Shown here: positions 16,612 to 24,888 of the stretch, piece by piece
How positions within the stretch are numbered: the first letter of the stretch is position 1
How the letters are laid out: each line of letters opens with the position of its first letter
Source: Pseudomonas simiae
GTDB taxonomy: Bacteria > Pseudomonadota > Gammaproteobacteria > Pseudomonadales > Pseudomonadaceae
Assembly (NCBI RefSeq): GCF_900111895.1
Contig: NZ_FOKB01000005.1
Coordinates: 337,718 to 401,717 of the forward strand
Reading direction: 5' to 3'
Length of the DNA: 64,000 nt
Position numbers and translations under genes: made by a program
Notes under the pieces: model-generated
Told to the model about the DNA's origin: nothing
The model's input: only the letters and a program-made list of their open reading frames with translations
Database searches by the model: none

Positions 16612-17559
16612 ATGAGCGACAACATCTTCACCGGCTGCATCCCCGCCCTGATGACCCCGTGCACCGCTGAGCGCAAGCCGGACTTCGACGCCCTGGTCGC
16701 CAAGGGCCGCGAGTTGATCGATATCGGCATGAGCGCCGTGGTGTACTGCGGTTCCATGGGCGACTGGCCGTTGCTCACCGAGGCCGAACGTCAGGAAGGC
16801 GTGGCACGTCTGGTGGCCGCCGGTGTACCGACCATCGTCGGCACCGGTGCAGTCAACAGCCGCGAAGCCGTGGCCCATGCCGCCCACGCCGCCAAGGTCG
16901 GCGCCCATGGCCTGATGGTGATTCCTCGCGTGCTGTCCCGTGGTGCATCCGCCACCGCACAAAAGGCGCACTTCTCGGCGATCCTCAAGGCCGCGCCAGA
17001 CCTGCCGGCAGTGATCTACAACAGCCCCTACTACGGCTTCGCCACCCGCGCCGACCTGTTCTTCGAACTGCGCCGCGAACACCCGAACCTGATCGGTTTC
17101 AAGGAGTTCGGCGGCGGTGCCGACCTGCGCTACGCCGCCGAACACATCACCTCCCAGGACGATAATGTGACCTTGATGGTCGGCGTGGACACCCAGGTGG
17201 TACACGGTTTCGTCAACTGCAACGCCACCGGCGCCATCACCGGCATCGGTAACGCCTTGCCACGGGAAGTGCTGCAACTGGTGGCATTGAGCAAAAAGGC
17301 CGCCAAGGGCGATGCCAAGGCCCGTCGCCAGGCCCGTGAGCTGGAGGCTGCGCTGGCGGTGCTGTCGTCCTTCGATGAAGGCTGCGACCTGGTGCTGTAT
17401 TACAAGCATTTGATGGTGCTGAACGGCGACCAGGGCTATGCCCTGCACTTCAACGAGACCGACGTACTCAGCGAGGCGCAACGCCGTTACGCCGAACACC
17501 AGTACGCGCTGTTCCGCCAGTGGTACGCCAACTGGTCGGCGGAACAGAACGTCGCCTGA
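16612..17559 (+). CDS. lhpC: 1-pyrroline-4-hydroxy-2-carboxylate deaminase (DapA family)
   Basis: A 315-residue protein of the dihydrodipicolinate synthase/N-acetylneuraminate lyase family. The Schiff-base lysine is Lys164 in IGFKEFGG, and the preceding tyrosine lies in YNSPYYGF (about 136-143). In this operon it should dehydrate and deaminate the product of the FAD enzyme to alpha-ketoglutarate semialdehyde. AAGGAG precedes the ATG. The context decides the assignment, since the fold alone serves many aldolases. Confidence 0.93.
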   Translation: MSDNIFTGCIPALMTPCTAERKPDFDALVAKGRELIDIGMSAVVYCGSMGDWPLLTEAERQEGVARLVAAGVPTIVGTGAVNSREAVAHAAHAAKVGAHGLMVIPRVLSRGASATAQKAHFSAILKAAPDLPAVIYNSPYYGFATRADLFFELRREHPNLIGFKEFGGGADLRYAAEHITSQDDNVTLMVGVDTQVVHGFVNCNATGAITGIGNALPREVLQLVALSKKAAKGDAKARRQARELEAALAVLSSFDEGCDLVLYYKHLMVLNGDQGYALHFNETDVLSEAQRRYAEHQYALFRQWYANWSAEQNVA

Positions 17560-17620
17560 CTCCCTTGCGCGCCGCTGCGGTTCTCGCAGCGGCCACCCTC
17601 TTTTCTACCAGGACGATCCC

Positions 17621-19192
17621 ATGACTCTGACGGGCAAGATGCTGATCGGTCAGCACGCCACTACCGGCAATCGCGAGGCGATCCGGGCGGTTAACCCCGC
17701 AACCGATACCCCCATGGAACCGGCCTATCCGGGCGGCGACCGCGAACATGTCGCCCAGGCTTGCGCCTTGGCGTGGGCGGCGTTTGATGGGTACCGCGAA
17801 ACCTCGCTGGAAGCTCGGGCCGCCTTCCTTGAAGCCATCGCCGCGCACATTGAAGCCCTGGGTGATGAACTGATCGAGCGCGCCGTCGCCGAAACCGGCC
17901 TGCCACGTGCGCGTATCCAAGGCGAGCGCGGGCGCACTTGCGGCCAACTGCGCACCTTCGCCCGCACCGTACGCGCCGGGGAATGGCTGGATGTGCGGGT
18001 GGATCCTGCACAGCCGCAGCGCCAGCCTCTGCCTCGTCCAGACCTGCGCCAGCGCCATATTGCACTGGGCCCGGTGGCCGTGTTTGGTGCGAGCAACTTC
18101 CCCCTGGCCTTTTCCGTAGCGGGGGGCGATACCGCCTCCGCACTCGCCGCCGGTTGCCCGGTGGTGGTCAAGGCCCATGGCGCGCATCCGGGCACCAGTG
18201 AACTGGTGGGCCGGGCGGTGGCGCAGGCCATCCAGGCCTGTGGTTTACCCGAGGGTGTGTTTTCGTTGCTTTACGGTTCGGGCCGCGAAGTGGGGATTGC
18301 ACTGGTCACCGATCCGCGGATCAAGGCGGTTGGCTTTACCGGCTCGCGCAGCGGTGGCGTGGCGTTGACACAGGCGGCGCAGGCACGGCCCGAACCGATT
18401 CCGGTGTATGCAGAAATGAGCTCGATCAACCCGGTGTACCTGTTTCCAGCCGCGTTGGCGGCGCGCGGCGAAGGGTTGGCGAAAGGCTTCGTGGGGTCGT
18501 TGACCCAGGGTGCCGGGCAGTTCTGCACCAACCCAGGCCTGGTGATTGGCGTACAAGGGCCTGCGCTGGATCGCTTCATCAGCACGGCCAGTGAGCTGCT
18601 GCCCACCTGTGCGGCGCAGACCATGCTGACCCCCGGTATTTTCAAGGCCTTCGATTCAGGCGTGACAGCACTGACTGAACACGCCAGGGTGTCGGCGAAA
18701 GGGTTGGCAGCAGAAGGTCCCAACCAGGGCCAGGCTCACCTTTTTGTGACCCCGGCGAAGGATTTTTTAGCCAATGAACAGTTGCAGGCTGAAGTGTTCG
18801 GCGCAGCCTCATTGATAGTCGTTTGCGCCAGCAACGAAGAGATGTATCAGGTTTCCGAACACCTGGAAGGTCAACTCACCGCCACCCTGCATCTGGATGA
18901 CGACGATTTGCCAAGCGCCAAAGCCCTGCTGCCGGTGCTTGAGCGCAAGGCCGGCCGCCTGTTGGTCAACGGCTGGCCGACGGGTGTGGAAGTCTGTGAT
19001 GCCATGGTTCATGGCGGCCCATTCCCCGCCACGTCGGACTCACGTAGCACGTCGGTGGGCACGGCGGCGATCCAGCGGTTTTTGCGACCGGTGTGTTATC
19101 AGGACTTCCCCGATGCACTGCTGCCTGACGCGCTCCAGCACGGTAACCCTTTGCTGCTGCGGCGCCTGCTTGATGGCCAGAGGGAGGCGTAG
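17621..19192 (+). CDS. lhpG: Alpha-ketoglutaric semialdehyde dehydrogenase
   Basis: A 523-residue aldehyde dehydrogenase. The cofactor-binding FGASNFPLAF (155-164) and GFTGSRSGG (238-246), catalytic Glu265 in VYAEMSSINP and catalytic Cys302 in GAGQFCTNPG are all visible. It oxidises alpha-ketoglutarate semialdehyde to alpha-ketoglutarate, the final pathway step into the TCA cycle. The start at 17621 has AGGA upstream; an in-frame extension into the deaminase gene is unlikely. It is followed 3 bases later by the FAD enzyme. Confidence 0.93.
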   Translation: MTLTGKMLIGQHATTGNREAIRAVNPATDTPMEPAYPGGDREHVAQACALAWAAFDGYRETSLEARAAFLEAIAAHIEALGDELIERAVAETGLPRARIQGERGRTCGQLRTFARTVRAGEWLDVRVDPAQPQRQPLPRPDLRQRHIALGPVAVFGASNFPLAFSVAGGDTASALAAGCPVVVKAHGAHPGTSELVGRAVAQAIQACGLPEGVFSLLYGSGREVGIALVTDPRIKAVGFTGSRSGGVALTQAAQARPEPIPVYAEMSSINPVYLFPAALAARGEGLAKGFVGSLTQGAGQFCTNPGLVIGVQGPALDRFISTASELLPTCAAQTMLTPGIFKAFDSGVTALTEHARVSAKGLAAEGPNQGQAHLFVTPAKDFLANEQLQAEVFGAASLIVVCASNEEMYQVSEHLEGQLTATLHLDDDDLPSAKALLPVLERKAGRLLVNGWPTGVEVCDAMVHGGPFPATSDSRSTSVGTAAIQRFLRPVCYQDFPDALLPDALQHGNPLLLRRLLDGQREA

Positions 19193-19195
19193 GCC

Positions 19196-20434
19196 ATGTC
19201 CGATCCCGATATCGTAGTGGTCGGCGCCGGTATCATCGGCGTCGCCTGCGCCCTGCAACTGGCGCGCCAAGGCCAGCAAGTGTGGGTGGTCGACCAACAG
19301 GAACCCGGCATGGGCGCGTCGTATGGCAACGCCGGGCACCTGGCGACCGAACAGGTGTTCCCCATCGCCGACCTGTCGATCCTCAAGCGGTTGCCCGGCA
19401 TGCTGCTGGACCCCATGGGCCCGCTGCGCCTGGATTGGAAATACCTGCCGCACGCCCTGCCCTGGTTCTTGCGCCTGCTGTTGAACCTGCGCCCGGCGAG
19501 CTATCAGCGCACCGTGGCGGGAATTCGCACGCTCAATGAAGGCAGCCTGGGGGCGTGGCAGCGCCTGCTGCACAGCATCGGGCATCCGCAGTTGCTACGT
19601 GAGGACGGCTCGCTGCTGGTATTTGAGCGCGCGGATTCACGGGACGCCCTTAATGCCTTGCAGCAGCGCATGCAACAGCAGCAGGTGCCGGTGGATTTCT
19701 GGTCTGGCGACGCCATTCGCCAAGCCGCACCGCAGTTGAGCGACAACCTCCAGGGCGGGCTGTTTTTCCCAGGTACCGGGCACTTTCTAGATCCCTACCA
19801 CGTGGTCTGCGAACTGGTGCACGCGGCCAAGGCCAGTGGTGTGCAATTTCTTAAACGCCAGGTGCTGGATGGCCGCGTCGACGCGCACGGCGTCTCACTC
19901 ACCACCGATCAGGGACCGCTGAGCGCGCGCCAGGTGTTGATCGCCTGTGGCGCCCACTCGGCCAGACTGACCGCCGCCCTGACCGGCAAAAAAGTCCCAC
20001 TGGACACCGAGCGCGGCTACCACCTGATGCTGCCCCATGAACACAATCGCCTGCCGTTTGCCGTCACCTCCCTGGAGCGCAAATTCATCATGACGCCCAT
20101 GGCCGACGGGCTGCGCCTGGCTGGCACGGTGGAATTCGCCGGCCTTGATCGCCCGGCGAATATGGCGCGCGCCTGGCAGTTGCATCGGTTGAGCAAGGGG
20201 TTGTTTCGCGAGGAGTTGAGTGCAGAAGGTGCAACACCATGGATGGGGTTTCGGCCGTCGCTACCGGATTCACTGCCGGTGATTGACCGGGTGTGTGACG
20301 GCAAGGTGCTGCTTGCGTTTGGGCATCAGCATTTGGGTTTGACCCAGGCGGCGGTGACGGCCGAGTGGGTTGGGGCGTTGGCGAGGACGGGCCAAGCACC
20401 GTCAGTGGCGCCTTATCGCCTGGATCGATTCTGA
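19196..20434 (+). CDS. FAD-dependent D-hydroxyproline dehydrogenase-type oxidoreductase
   Basis: A 412-residue DadA-like oxidoreductase. The N-terminal dinucleotide motif is VVGAGIIGVACALQLA (about 7-22), and the protein ends with the FAD-binding GHQHLGLTQAA region. In this operon it should oxidise cis-4-hydroxy-D-proline to 1-pyrroline-4-hydroxy-2-carboxylate. It is a single-polypeptide type, unlike the three-subunit enzyme described in P. aeruginosa. A GGGAGG site precedes the ATG, which lies 3 bases after the semialdehyde dehydrogenase. General D-amino acid activity is possible. Confidence 0.9.
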   Translation: MSDPDIVVVGAGIIGVACALQLARQGQQVWVVDQQEPGMGASYGNAGHLATEQVFPIADLSILKRLPGMLLDPMGPLRLDWKYLPHALPWFLRLLLNLRPASYQRTVAGIRTLNEGSLGAWQRLLHSIGHPQLLREDGSLLVFERADSRDALNALQQRMQQQQVPVDFWSGDAIRQAAPQLSDNLQGGLFFPGTGHFLDPYHVVCELVHAAKASGVQFLKRQVLDGRVDAHGVSLTTDQGPLSARQVLIACGAHSARLTAALTGKKVPLDTERGYHLMLPHEHNRLPFAVTSLERKFIMTPMADGLRLAGTVEFAGLDRPANMARAWQLHRLSKGLFREELSAEGATPWMGFRPSLPDSLPVIDRVCDGKVLLAFGHQHLGLTQAAVTAEWVGALARTGQAPSVAPYRLDRF

Positions 20435-20454
20435 CATCGCTTGTAGCGAGCAGG

Positions 20455-21462
20455 CTATTTGACCAACCGTTTCTCCTTCGAGGGGCGATAGCCGAAGTAT
20501 GAGCTATAGCACTTGCTGAAATGACTCGGCGAGACAAATCCACAGGCCACCAGCACTTCAACCTGTGACAGCTCGGTATGCTGCAACAGGCGCCGCGCTT
20601 CGGTCACGCGCAGTTCCATGTAGTAGCGCTGCGGCGTGGTGCCCAGTTGTTCCTTGAACAACCGCTCCAACTGGCGCCGGGACCGGCCCGCGTAGACGGC
20701 GAGCTGATCCAGTTCCAGGGGTTCTTCCAGGTTGGCGTCCATCAGTTTCACCACTTCACGCAGGGGCGCGCTGACGCTGACGTTTTCCGTGGGTTTGATG
20801 CGCCGGTAGCGGGATTCTTCAAAGGCCAGGATGTCTTCGATGCCTTCGACCAATGCCTTGCCATGCAAACCTTTGATCCAATCCAGCGCCATATGGAAGG
20901 CACCGGACGGGCTTGAGGCGGTGAGGCGGTCGCGGTCAATCACGTAGGGTTCGCTGGTGACGTGGGTCGCCTTGGACACTTCAGCCAGCGCTGGGCGATG
21001 TTCCGGGTGGATGGCGCAGCGGTAGCCTTGCAACAACCCGGCACGCCCGAGGAACCAGGCACCGTTCCACAGGCCGGCGAGGCTGATACCCTGCTCGGCG
21101 GCGCCGCGCAGCAGATGGATGAAGTCTTCGCTGGCCTTGAGTTCCGTGCGAAAGCCGCCGCAGATCACCAGCAGCTCAAGGTCTTGCAGGGCCGCCACGT
21201 CGATACGCGCATCGGGGCGGATCACCAGGCCAAGGTCGCTGATGACTTCGCCATCGTCACAGCCGAAGGTACGCGAGGCAAACAGGTCGGGACGCAGCAG
21301 GTTGGCGGTGACAAAGGTGTCGAGGGTCTGGGTGAATGCGGGCAGGGAAAAATGTTCGAGCAACAGGAAGCCAACGCGGGCAACCGACGCCGGCTGTGAG
21401 GTTTCGTTGAGGTAGCGCAGGTTCTTGCCTTTCATGCCACCGCTGAATTGACGTCTTTCCAT
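20455..21462 (-). CDS. GlxA-family transcriptional regulator (DJ-1/PfpI plus AraC)
   Basis: About 335 residues. The N-terminal 200 form a DJ-1/PfpI-like (class I amidotransferase-like) domain (VGFLLLEHFSLPAF, LLVICGG, AGLWNGAWFLGRAGLL). The C-terminal part has two AraC helix-turn-helix motifs (LDQLAVYAGRSRRQLERLF and QVEVLVACGFVSPSHFSK). Such regulators control catabolism of amino acids and quaternary amines in pseudomonads. It is convergent with the hydroxyproline operon, so it may be a second regulator of it. The start is uncertain: ATG 21462 or ATG 21435. Confidence 0.88.
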   Translation of the reverse strand: MERRQFSGGMKGKNLRYLNETSQPASVARVGFLLLEHFSLPAFTQTLDTFVTANLLRPDLFASRTFGCDDGEVISDLGLVIRPDARIDVAALQDLELLVICGGFRTELKASEDFIHLLRGAAEQGISLAGLWNGAWFLGRAGLLQGYRCAIHPEHRPALAEVSKATHVTSEPYVIDRDRLTASSPSGAFHMALDWIKGLHGKALVEGIEDILAFEESRYRRIKPTENVSVSAPLREVVKLMDANLEEPLELDQLAVYAGRSRRQLERLFKEQLGTTPQRYYMELRVTEARRLLQHTELSQVEVLVACGFVSPSHFSKCYSSYFGYRPSKEKRLVK

Positions 21463-21689
21463 CGAGGGTTGGCCCACTCTTATTGTTGATGCAATGGGCG
21501 CCATCTTAGGGGCAAATGCGTTGGCTGTCTCAGGCACTGATCTTGAAAATAACCCAAACGATCAAAGCCCCCGGCTTAACGGGGCCAAAGGTATCTGATA
21601 CGGTTTTTTCTTTACTATCTGCATCTGTATCGAAACGCCACCTGGGCGGACAATAGCGCCATCCCAACTCCCTTCCCTCTGGAGGCCTT

Positions 21690-21773
21690 ATGACCAAGAT
21701 GGCACTTTTCCTGTTCGGCTTTTTGGTGTTGACCATCGGCATCGGCCTGCTGGCAACCATCTCGCCGGTCTGA
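21690..21773 (+). CDS. 27-residue single-pass membrane protein
   Basis: A short frame opens with an excellent ribosome site, CTGGAGGCCTT-ATG, and codes for 27 residues starting MTKMALFLFGF and ending ATISPV. Almost the whole peptide is hydrophobic and would form one membrane helix. The stop codon at 21771 lies just before the convergent LysE gene. No family is recognised. The ribosome site and clean hydrophobic pattern are the evidence; regulation of a larger membrane partner is a guess. Confidence 0.6.
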   Translation: MTKMALFLFGFLVLTIGIGLLATISPV

Positions 21774-21776
21774 CAT

Positions 21777-22379
21777 TCAGCCGGCAAACAGCATCGGGTA
21801 CAACGACAGCACCAGCAACCCCGCCATCGCCCCATTGAACACCCGCAACCAGCGCGGCTCACGCAACACATTGCGCAAGCTGCTGCCGCATCCGACCCAC
21901 ACACAGACGCTGGGTAGGTTGACGACGGCGAACACCAGGGCGATCACCAGCACATTGGTCACATAACCTTCGGCCGGCGTATAGGTCGTGATTGCCCCCA
22001 GCGCCATGATCCAGGCCTTGGGGTTCACCCACTGGAACGCCGCTGCACCGAGGAACGTCATCGGCTTGCCCTGCTCATCAGAACTGTCGGACATGCCGCC
22101 CGCCGTCGCAATCTTCCACGCCAGGTACAACAGATAAGCCGCGCCCACGTAGCGCAACACACTGTAGGCCCACGGAAATACCTTGAACACTTCGCCCAGC
22201 CCCAGGCCCACCGAAATCACCAGCAGCATGAAACCAATGCTGATCCCCAGGGCATGGGGCATCGATCGGCGAAACCCAAAGTTCACGCCCGAGGCAAGTA
22301 ACATGGTGTTATTGGGCCCCGGTGTGATCGAGGACACGAAGGCAAACAGCACAAAGGCTGATAACAGGCTGGTAGACAT
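21777..22379 (-). CDS. LysE/RhtB family amino acid exporter
   Basis: A 200-residue inner-membrane protein with six predicted membrane segments. The family signature ITPGPNNTMLLASG lies near residues 17-30, as usual for LysE/RhtB exporters. These proteins pump out amino acids or homoserine-lactone-type compounds; the substrate cannot be told. MSTSLLSAF at 22379 was chosen because an upstream extension contains polar and cysteine residues unlike the family. It is not closely linked to either neighbour. Confidence 0.92.
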   Translation of the reverse strand: MSTSLLSAFVLFAFVSSITPGPNNTMLLASGVNFGFRRSMPHALGISIGFMLLVISVGLGLGEVFKVFPWAYSVLRYVGAAYLLYLAWKIATAGGMSDSSDEQGKPMTFLGAAAFQWVNPKAWIMALGAITTYTPAEGYVTNVLVIALVFAVVNLPSVCVWVGCGSSLRNVLREPRWLRVFNGAMAGLLVLSLYPMLFAG

Positions 22380-22556
22380 GAACATAACGCGGCATCCAAA
22401 CGCAGGGGTATGCCAGCGACAGTAGAGGGTTATGGCCTGCCCTGCCCCGTACAGCCACCTCACGATTGAGGCATACACTTTTTTTTGCCAAAGCTTTCAC
22501 AAACCTTTCACAGACGGGGGCCTATGGTGAACCCAGCTCCTAACAAACATCCTTTT

Positions 22557-22585
22557 AGCCCGCGCTCCCCACGCGGGCTTTTCTT
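22557..22585 (+). terminator. Intrinsic terminator of an unassigned plus-strand transcript
   Basis: The arms AGCCCGCG and CGCGGGCT with a 7-base loop are followed by TTTTCTTT. No convincing protein gene precedes it on the plus strand, so it may end a small RNA that starts in 22440-22520. Confidence 0.6.
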
Positions 22586-22605
22586 TGCCTGGGATTTCTC
22601 ACGGC

Positions 22606-22642
22606 AAAAAAAAGAGGCAAGCCATTGCGCATGGCTTGCCTC
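22606..22642 (-). terminator. Intrinsic terminator of the Gly-rich lipoprotein gene
   Basis: A perfect 12-bp stem (GAGGCAAGCCAT and ATGGCTTGCCTC, 5-base loop) is followed on the minus strand by eight T. It lies 14 bases after the lipoprotein stop codon. Confidence 0.9.
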
Positions 22643-22655
22643 CGGCTTCGGTTCC

Positions 22656-22811
22656 TTAGCGCGGACCGCCTCCTGGGCCAGGGCCACCGCCCTGACCATG
22701 TCCGCCACCATGCCCGCCGCCACCCCCCGGTGGCATGAATATCCAGCAGCCTGACAGGGTCGACAATAGCGCGACCACGACCGCCGCTTTGGTTAGATAA
22801 CTCAACTTCAT
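22656..22811 (-). CDS. Small glycine/histidine-rich lipoprotein
   Basis: A 51-residue protein starts MKLSYLTKAAVVVALL and has a lipobox LSGC, with the lipidated cysteine at residue 22. The mature part is only about 30 residues: a short hydrophobic WIFMPP stretch, then a tail made almost wholly of Gly, Pro, His and Gln. A strong terminator follows. The His-rich tail could bind metal, but that is inference. It was found by reading the minus strand directly, since it is very short. Confidence 0.7.
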   Translation of the reverse strand: MKLSYLTKAAVVVALLSTLSGCWIFMPPGGGGGHGGGHGQGGGPGPGGGPR

Positions 22812-22993
22812 AACCACACTCTCTTACGTGACGAGATTGACTTCTCGCTGGGTAAGACAGCGCCAACTCAAGTGCGTCATGGCTATCGTGTAACCTGATG
22901 GTAGGGTTTGTAAGCCCGGCGGTACAAGGTGCCGTCAGTTCTGCGGCCGCTGCCAGGCTGTCCGGCTTTAATGAGAGCACACCTTTCAATTAG

Positions 22994-23011
22994 CATGAGC
23001 GTCCACTCATG
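22994..23011. promoter_or_regulatory. Candidate LysR operator, copy 1
   Basis: A perfect palindrome, CATGAG-N6-CTCATG, lies 39 bases before the LysR start codon. The same 18-base design recurs at 23959 before the EamA transporter gene. The ATGAG/CTCAT arms fit the T-N12-A pattern of LysR sites, so this is probably the autoregulatory operator. Confidence 0.72.
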
Positions 23012-23049
23012 GAAAAACTGATTGCCAGAAGGCTCGCCGGGACCCACCA

Positions 23050-23955
23050 ATGAGAGATCTCCCCCCCACTGCCACGCTTCGCGCGTTCGAAGTCGCGACC
23101 CGACATGCGACGTTCACTTCAGCCTCAGAAGAGTTGCATGTGACCCAGAGCGCCGTCAGCCATCAACTCAAACACCTTGAGGACCTCTGGGGGTTACAAC
23201 TCTTCCAGCGCGGCAAATCTTTGCGGTTGACCCCAGCCGGCGCCGCACTGGCGCCCATCGTGCGCGAGTTTTTCGTGAACCTGGAAACCACATTGACGGA
23301 CCTTAGAGAACAAAAAGGCCGGGTTCGGCTCAAGGTCAGCACCACCTATTCTTTCGCTCTGAAATGGTTGCTGCCCCGGTTGCCAGGCCTGTCGCAGCAG
23401 CACCCGGAAATTCTGATCACGCTGGAAACCAGTGACAAAGCGATCAACTTTTCCAGCGCGGATTCAGATGTGGCAATTCGTCTGGGCAACGGTCATTACC
23501 CGGCCTTGCATTCGGAGTTCATGCTCAGGGAGCAAATTTTCCCGGTGGCCAGCCCTGACCTGCTTAACCGTTTTGGCGCCCCGCACGAGCCCGCCGAATT
23601 GTTGCGTTACCCGCTACTGATGCGTGACGGCGCAGACCTGGTGCCCAAGTGGGAAGCCTGGTTCGAGCACGTCGGCGTGAGCGTTGCGGCACTCAAGGAA
23701 AGCGTCAGGTTTGCTGACACCAACATGACCATAGAAGCGGCCTTGCTGGGTCAGGGCATCGCCTTGGCGCGTAGCGGCCACGTGGAGGCCGAAATCAACG
23801 ATGGCAGCCTCGTGAGGTTGTTCGATGTGCCGTTTGCCTCACCGGTCGCCTATTTCTTTGTCTGCCCCAAAGGGATCGAAACCCAGCCTCACATCGTCAG
23901 CTTTCGCAACTGGCTGCTGGCGGAGTCGACTCAGGCCCAACAACACTATCGTTGA
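23050..23955 (+). CDS. LysR-family transcriptional regulator (GcvA-like)
   Basis: A 301-residue LysR regulator. The winged helix-turn-helix occupies residues 7-65 (FTSASEELHVTQSAVSHQLKHLE), followed by a linker helix and a two-lobed effector domain starting near residue 90. The residue pattern is closest to the GcvA-like subgroup. It is followed on the same strand by an EamA transporter and an SDR gene. Matching palindromes precede both the regulator and the transporter, which suggests it controls itself and those genes. Confidence 0.93.
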   Translation: MRDLPPTATLRAFEVATRHATFTSASEELHVTQSAVSHQLKHLEDLWGLQLFQRGKSLRLTPAGAALAPIVREFFVNLETTLTDLREQKGRVRLKVSTTYSFALKWLLPRLPGLSQQHPEILITLETSDKAINFSSADSDVAIRLGNGHYPALHSEFMLREQIFPVASPDLLNRFGAPHEPAELLRYPLLMRDGADLVPKWEAWFEHVGVSVAALKESVRFADTNMTIEAALLGQGIALARSGHVEAEINDGSLVRLFDVPFASPVAYFFVCPKGIETQPHIVSFRNWLLAESTQAQQHYR

Positions 23956-23958
23956 CAG

Positions 23959-23976
23959 CATGAGCAATGACTCATG
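23959..23976. promoter_or_regulatory. Candidate LysR operator, copy 2
   Basis: CATGAG-N6-CTCATG, extended to 7-bp arms by flanking G and C, begins 4 bases after the LysR stop codon and 55 bases before the EamA start. Arms and spacing equal those of the copy at 22994, though the spacer differs. Confidence 0.72.
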
Positions 23977-24030
23977 CCACGATGAAGGGACTTCGCTGTT
24001 GTCCAACCGCCAGCTTGCTTAACATGACGC

Positions 24031-24858
24031 ATGCCCTTTCCTATCGTAATACTCGTCCTCTTCGCCGCCCTCTTGCACGCCAGCTGGAACGCGCTGTTGC
24101 GTGTCGGCGCCGACAGGCTTTGGTCGATGACCGTGATGTGTCTGTCGGTTGCCCTCGTCAGCATTGGCGTTGCGCTGTACCTTCCAGCGCCCGCCGCCGC
24201 CAGTTGGCCTTACGCCGCACTCTCGGGTGTCTTGCACGTCGGTTATAACCTGTTCCTGGTGCGCAGCTACAAAGTGGGTGATCTCGGGCAAACCTACCCG
24301 ATCGCCCGCGGCTCCTCGCCCATTTTGATCACATTGTTCGCCTTGGCATTTGCTGGCGAAACCCTCAGCACCAGCGCCCTGTTCGGCATTGCGCTGGTGT
24401 CGGGCGGCATTATTTCACTGGCCTTCAGGCAACGCAGGCTCGCGGTCCCCAGCTTGCCTTACGCCTTGGGCACGGGATTTTTCATCGCAGCCTACAGCGT
24501 GACCGACGGCGTAGGCGCACGACTCTCCGGTGCACCGATGGCCTATACCGCGTGGATGTGCGCCCTCTGGGGCGTACTGATGCCACTGGTTTACATGGGC
24601 CTGCGCGGTGCCCGCAGCCTGTTTGCCCCGCGCCCGGGGCTCATCCCCGCCTTGATGGGTGGGCTGGTCTCACTGCTGGCCTACGGCATTGTGATCTACG
24701 CCATGTCTGAATCGCCGATGGGCTCGGTTTCCGCCTTGCGCGAGACCAGCGTACTGTTTGCGGCATTAATCGGTTATTTCTTCCTGGGCGAGGCACTGAC
24801 TGTCCGCAAAGTCCTGGCGTGCGCGGTAATTGCCGCCGGCACGATGCTCATCGGCTAG
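24031..24858 (+). CDS. EamA-family (DMT) transporter
   Basis: A 275-residue inner-membrane protein with ten predicted helices in two EamA repeats. ALLHASWNALLRVG near residues 11-24 and the second-repeat SPMGSVSALRETSVLFAALIG are typical of drug/metabolite transporters. Many of these export amino acids or metabolites. It follows the LysR gene and its second palindrome, and lies 30 bases before the SDR gene. It probably exports or imports the regulator's ligand; the substrate is unknown. Confidence 0.9.
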   Translation: MPFPIVILVLFAALLHASWNALLRVGADRLWSMTVMCLSVALVSIGVALYLPAPAAASWPYAALSGVLHVGYNLFLVRSYKVGDLGQTYPIARGSSPILITLFALAFAGETLSTSALFGIALVSGGIISLAFRQRRLAVPSLPYALGTGFFIAAYSVTDGVGARLSGAPMAYTAWMCALWGVLMPLVYMGLRGARSLFAPRPGLIPALMGGLVSLLAYGIVIYAMSESPMGSVSALRETSVLFAALIGYFFLGEALTVRKVLACAVIAAGTMLIG

Positions 24859-24888
24859 ATTCACCTCCCTCACAAAAAGGTTCAAGAC

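Noticed and set aside
15622..17499. A 625-residue antisense open frame across the hydroxyproline epimerase and deaminase genes
   Set aside because: It lies opposite two clear enzyme genes with catalytic residues. It has no ribosome site or recognisable domain and reflects high GC third positions.
20435..20454. A REP fragment (TGTAGCGAGCAGGCT) between the hydroxyproline operon and the GlxA regulator
   Set aside because: Only a short, imperfect match to the REP core without a partner copy, so it was not listed as a repeat.
22485..22754. An 89-residue plus-strand frame before the lipoprotein gene
   Set aside because: It spans two terminators and the antisense of a lipoprotein gene and has no ribosome site. 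A small RNA explains the region better.
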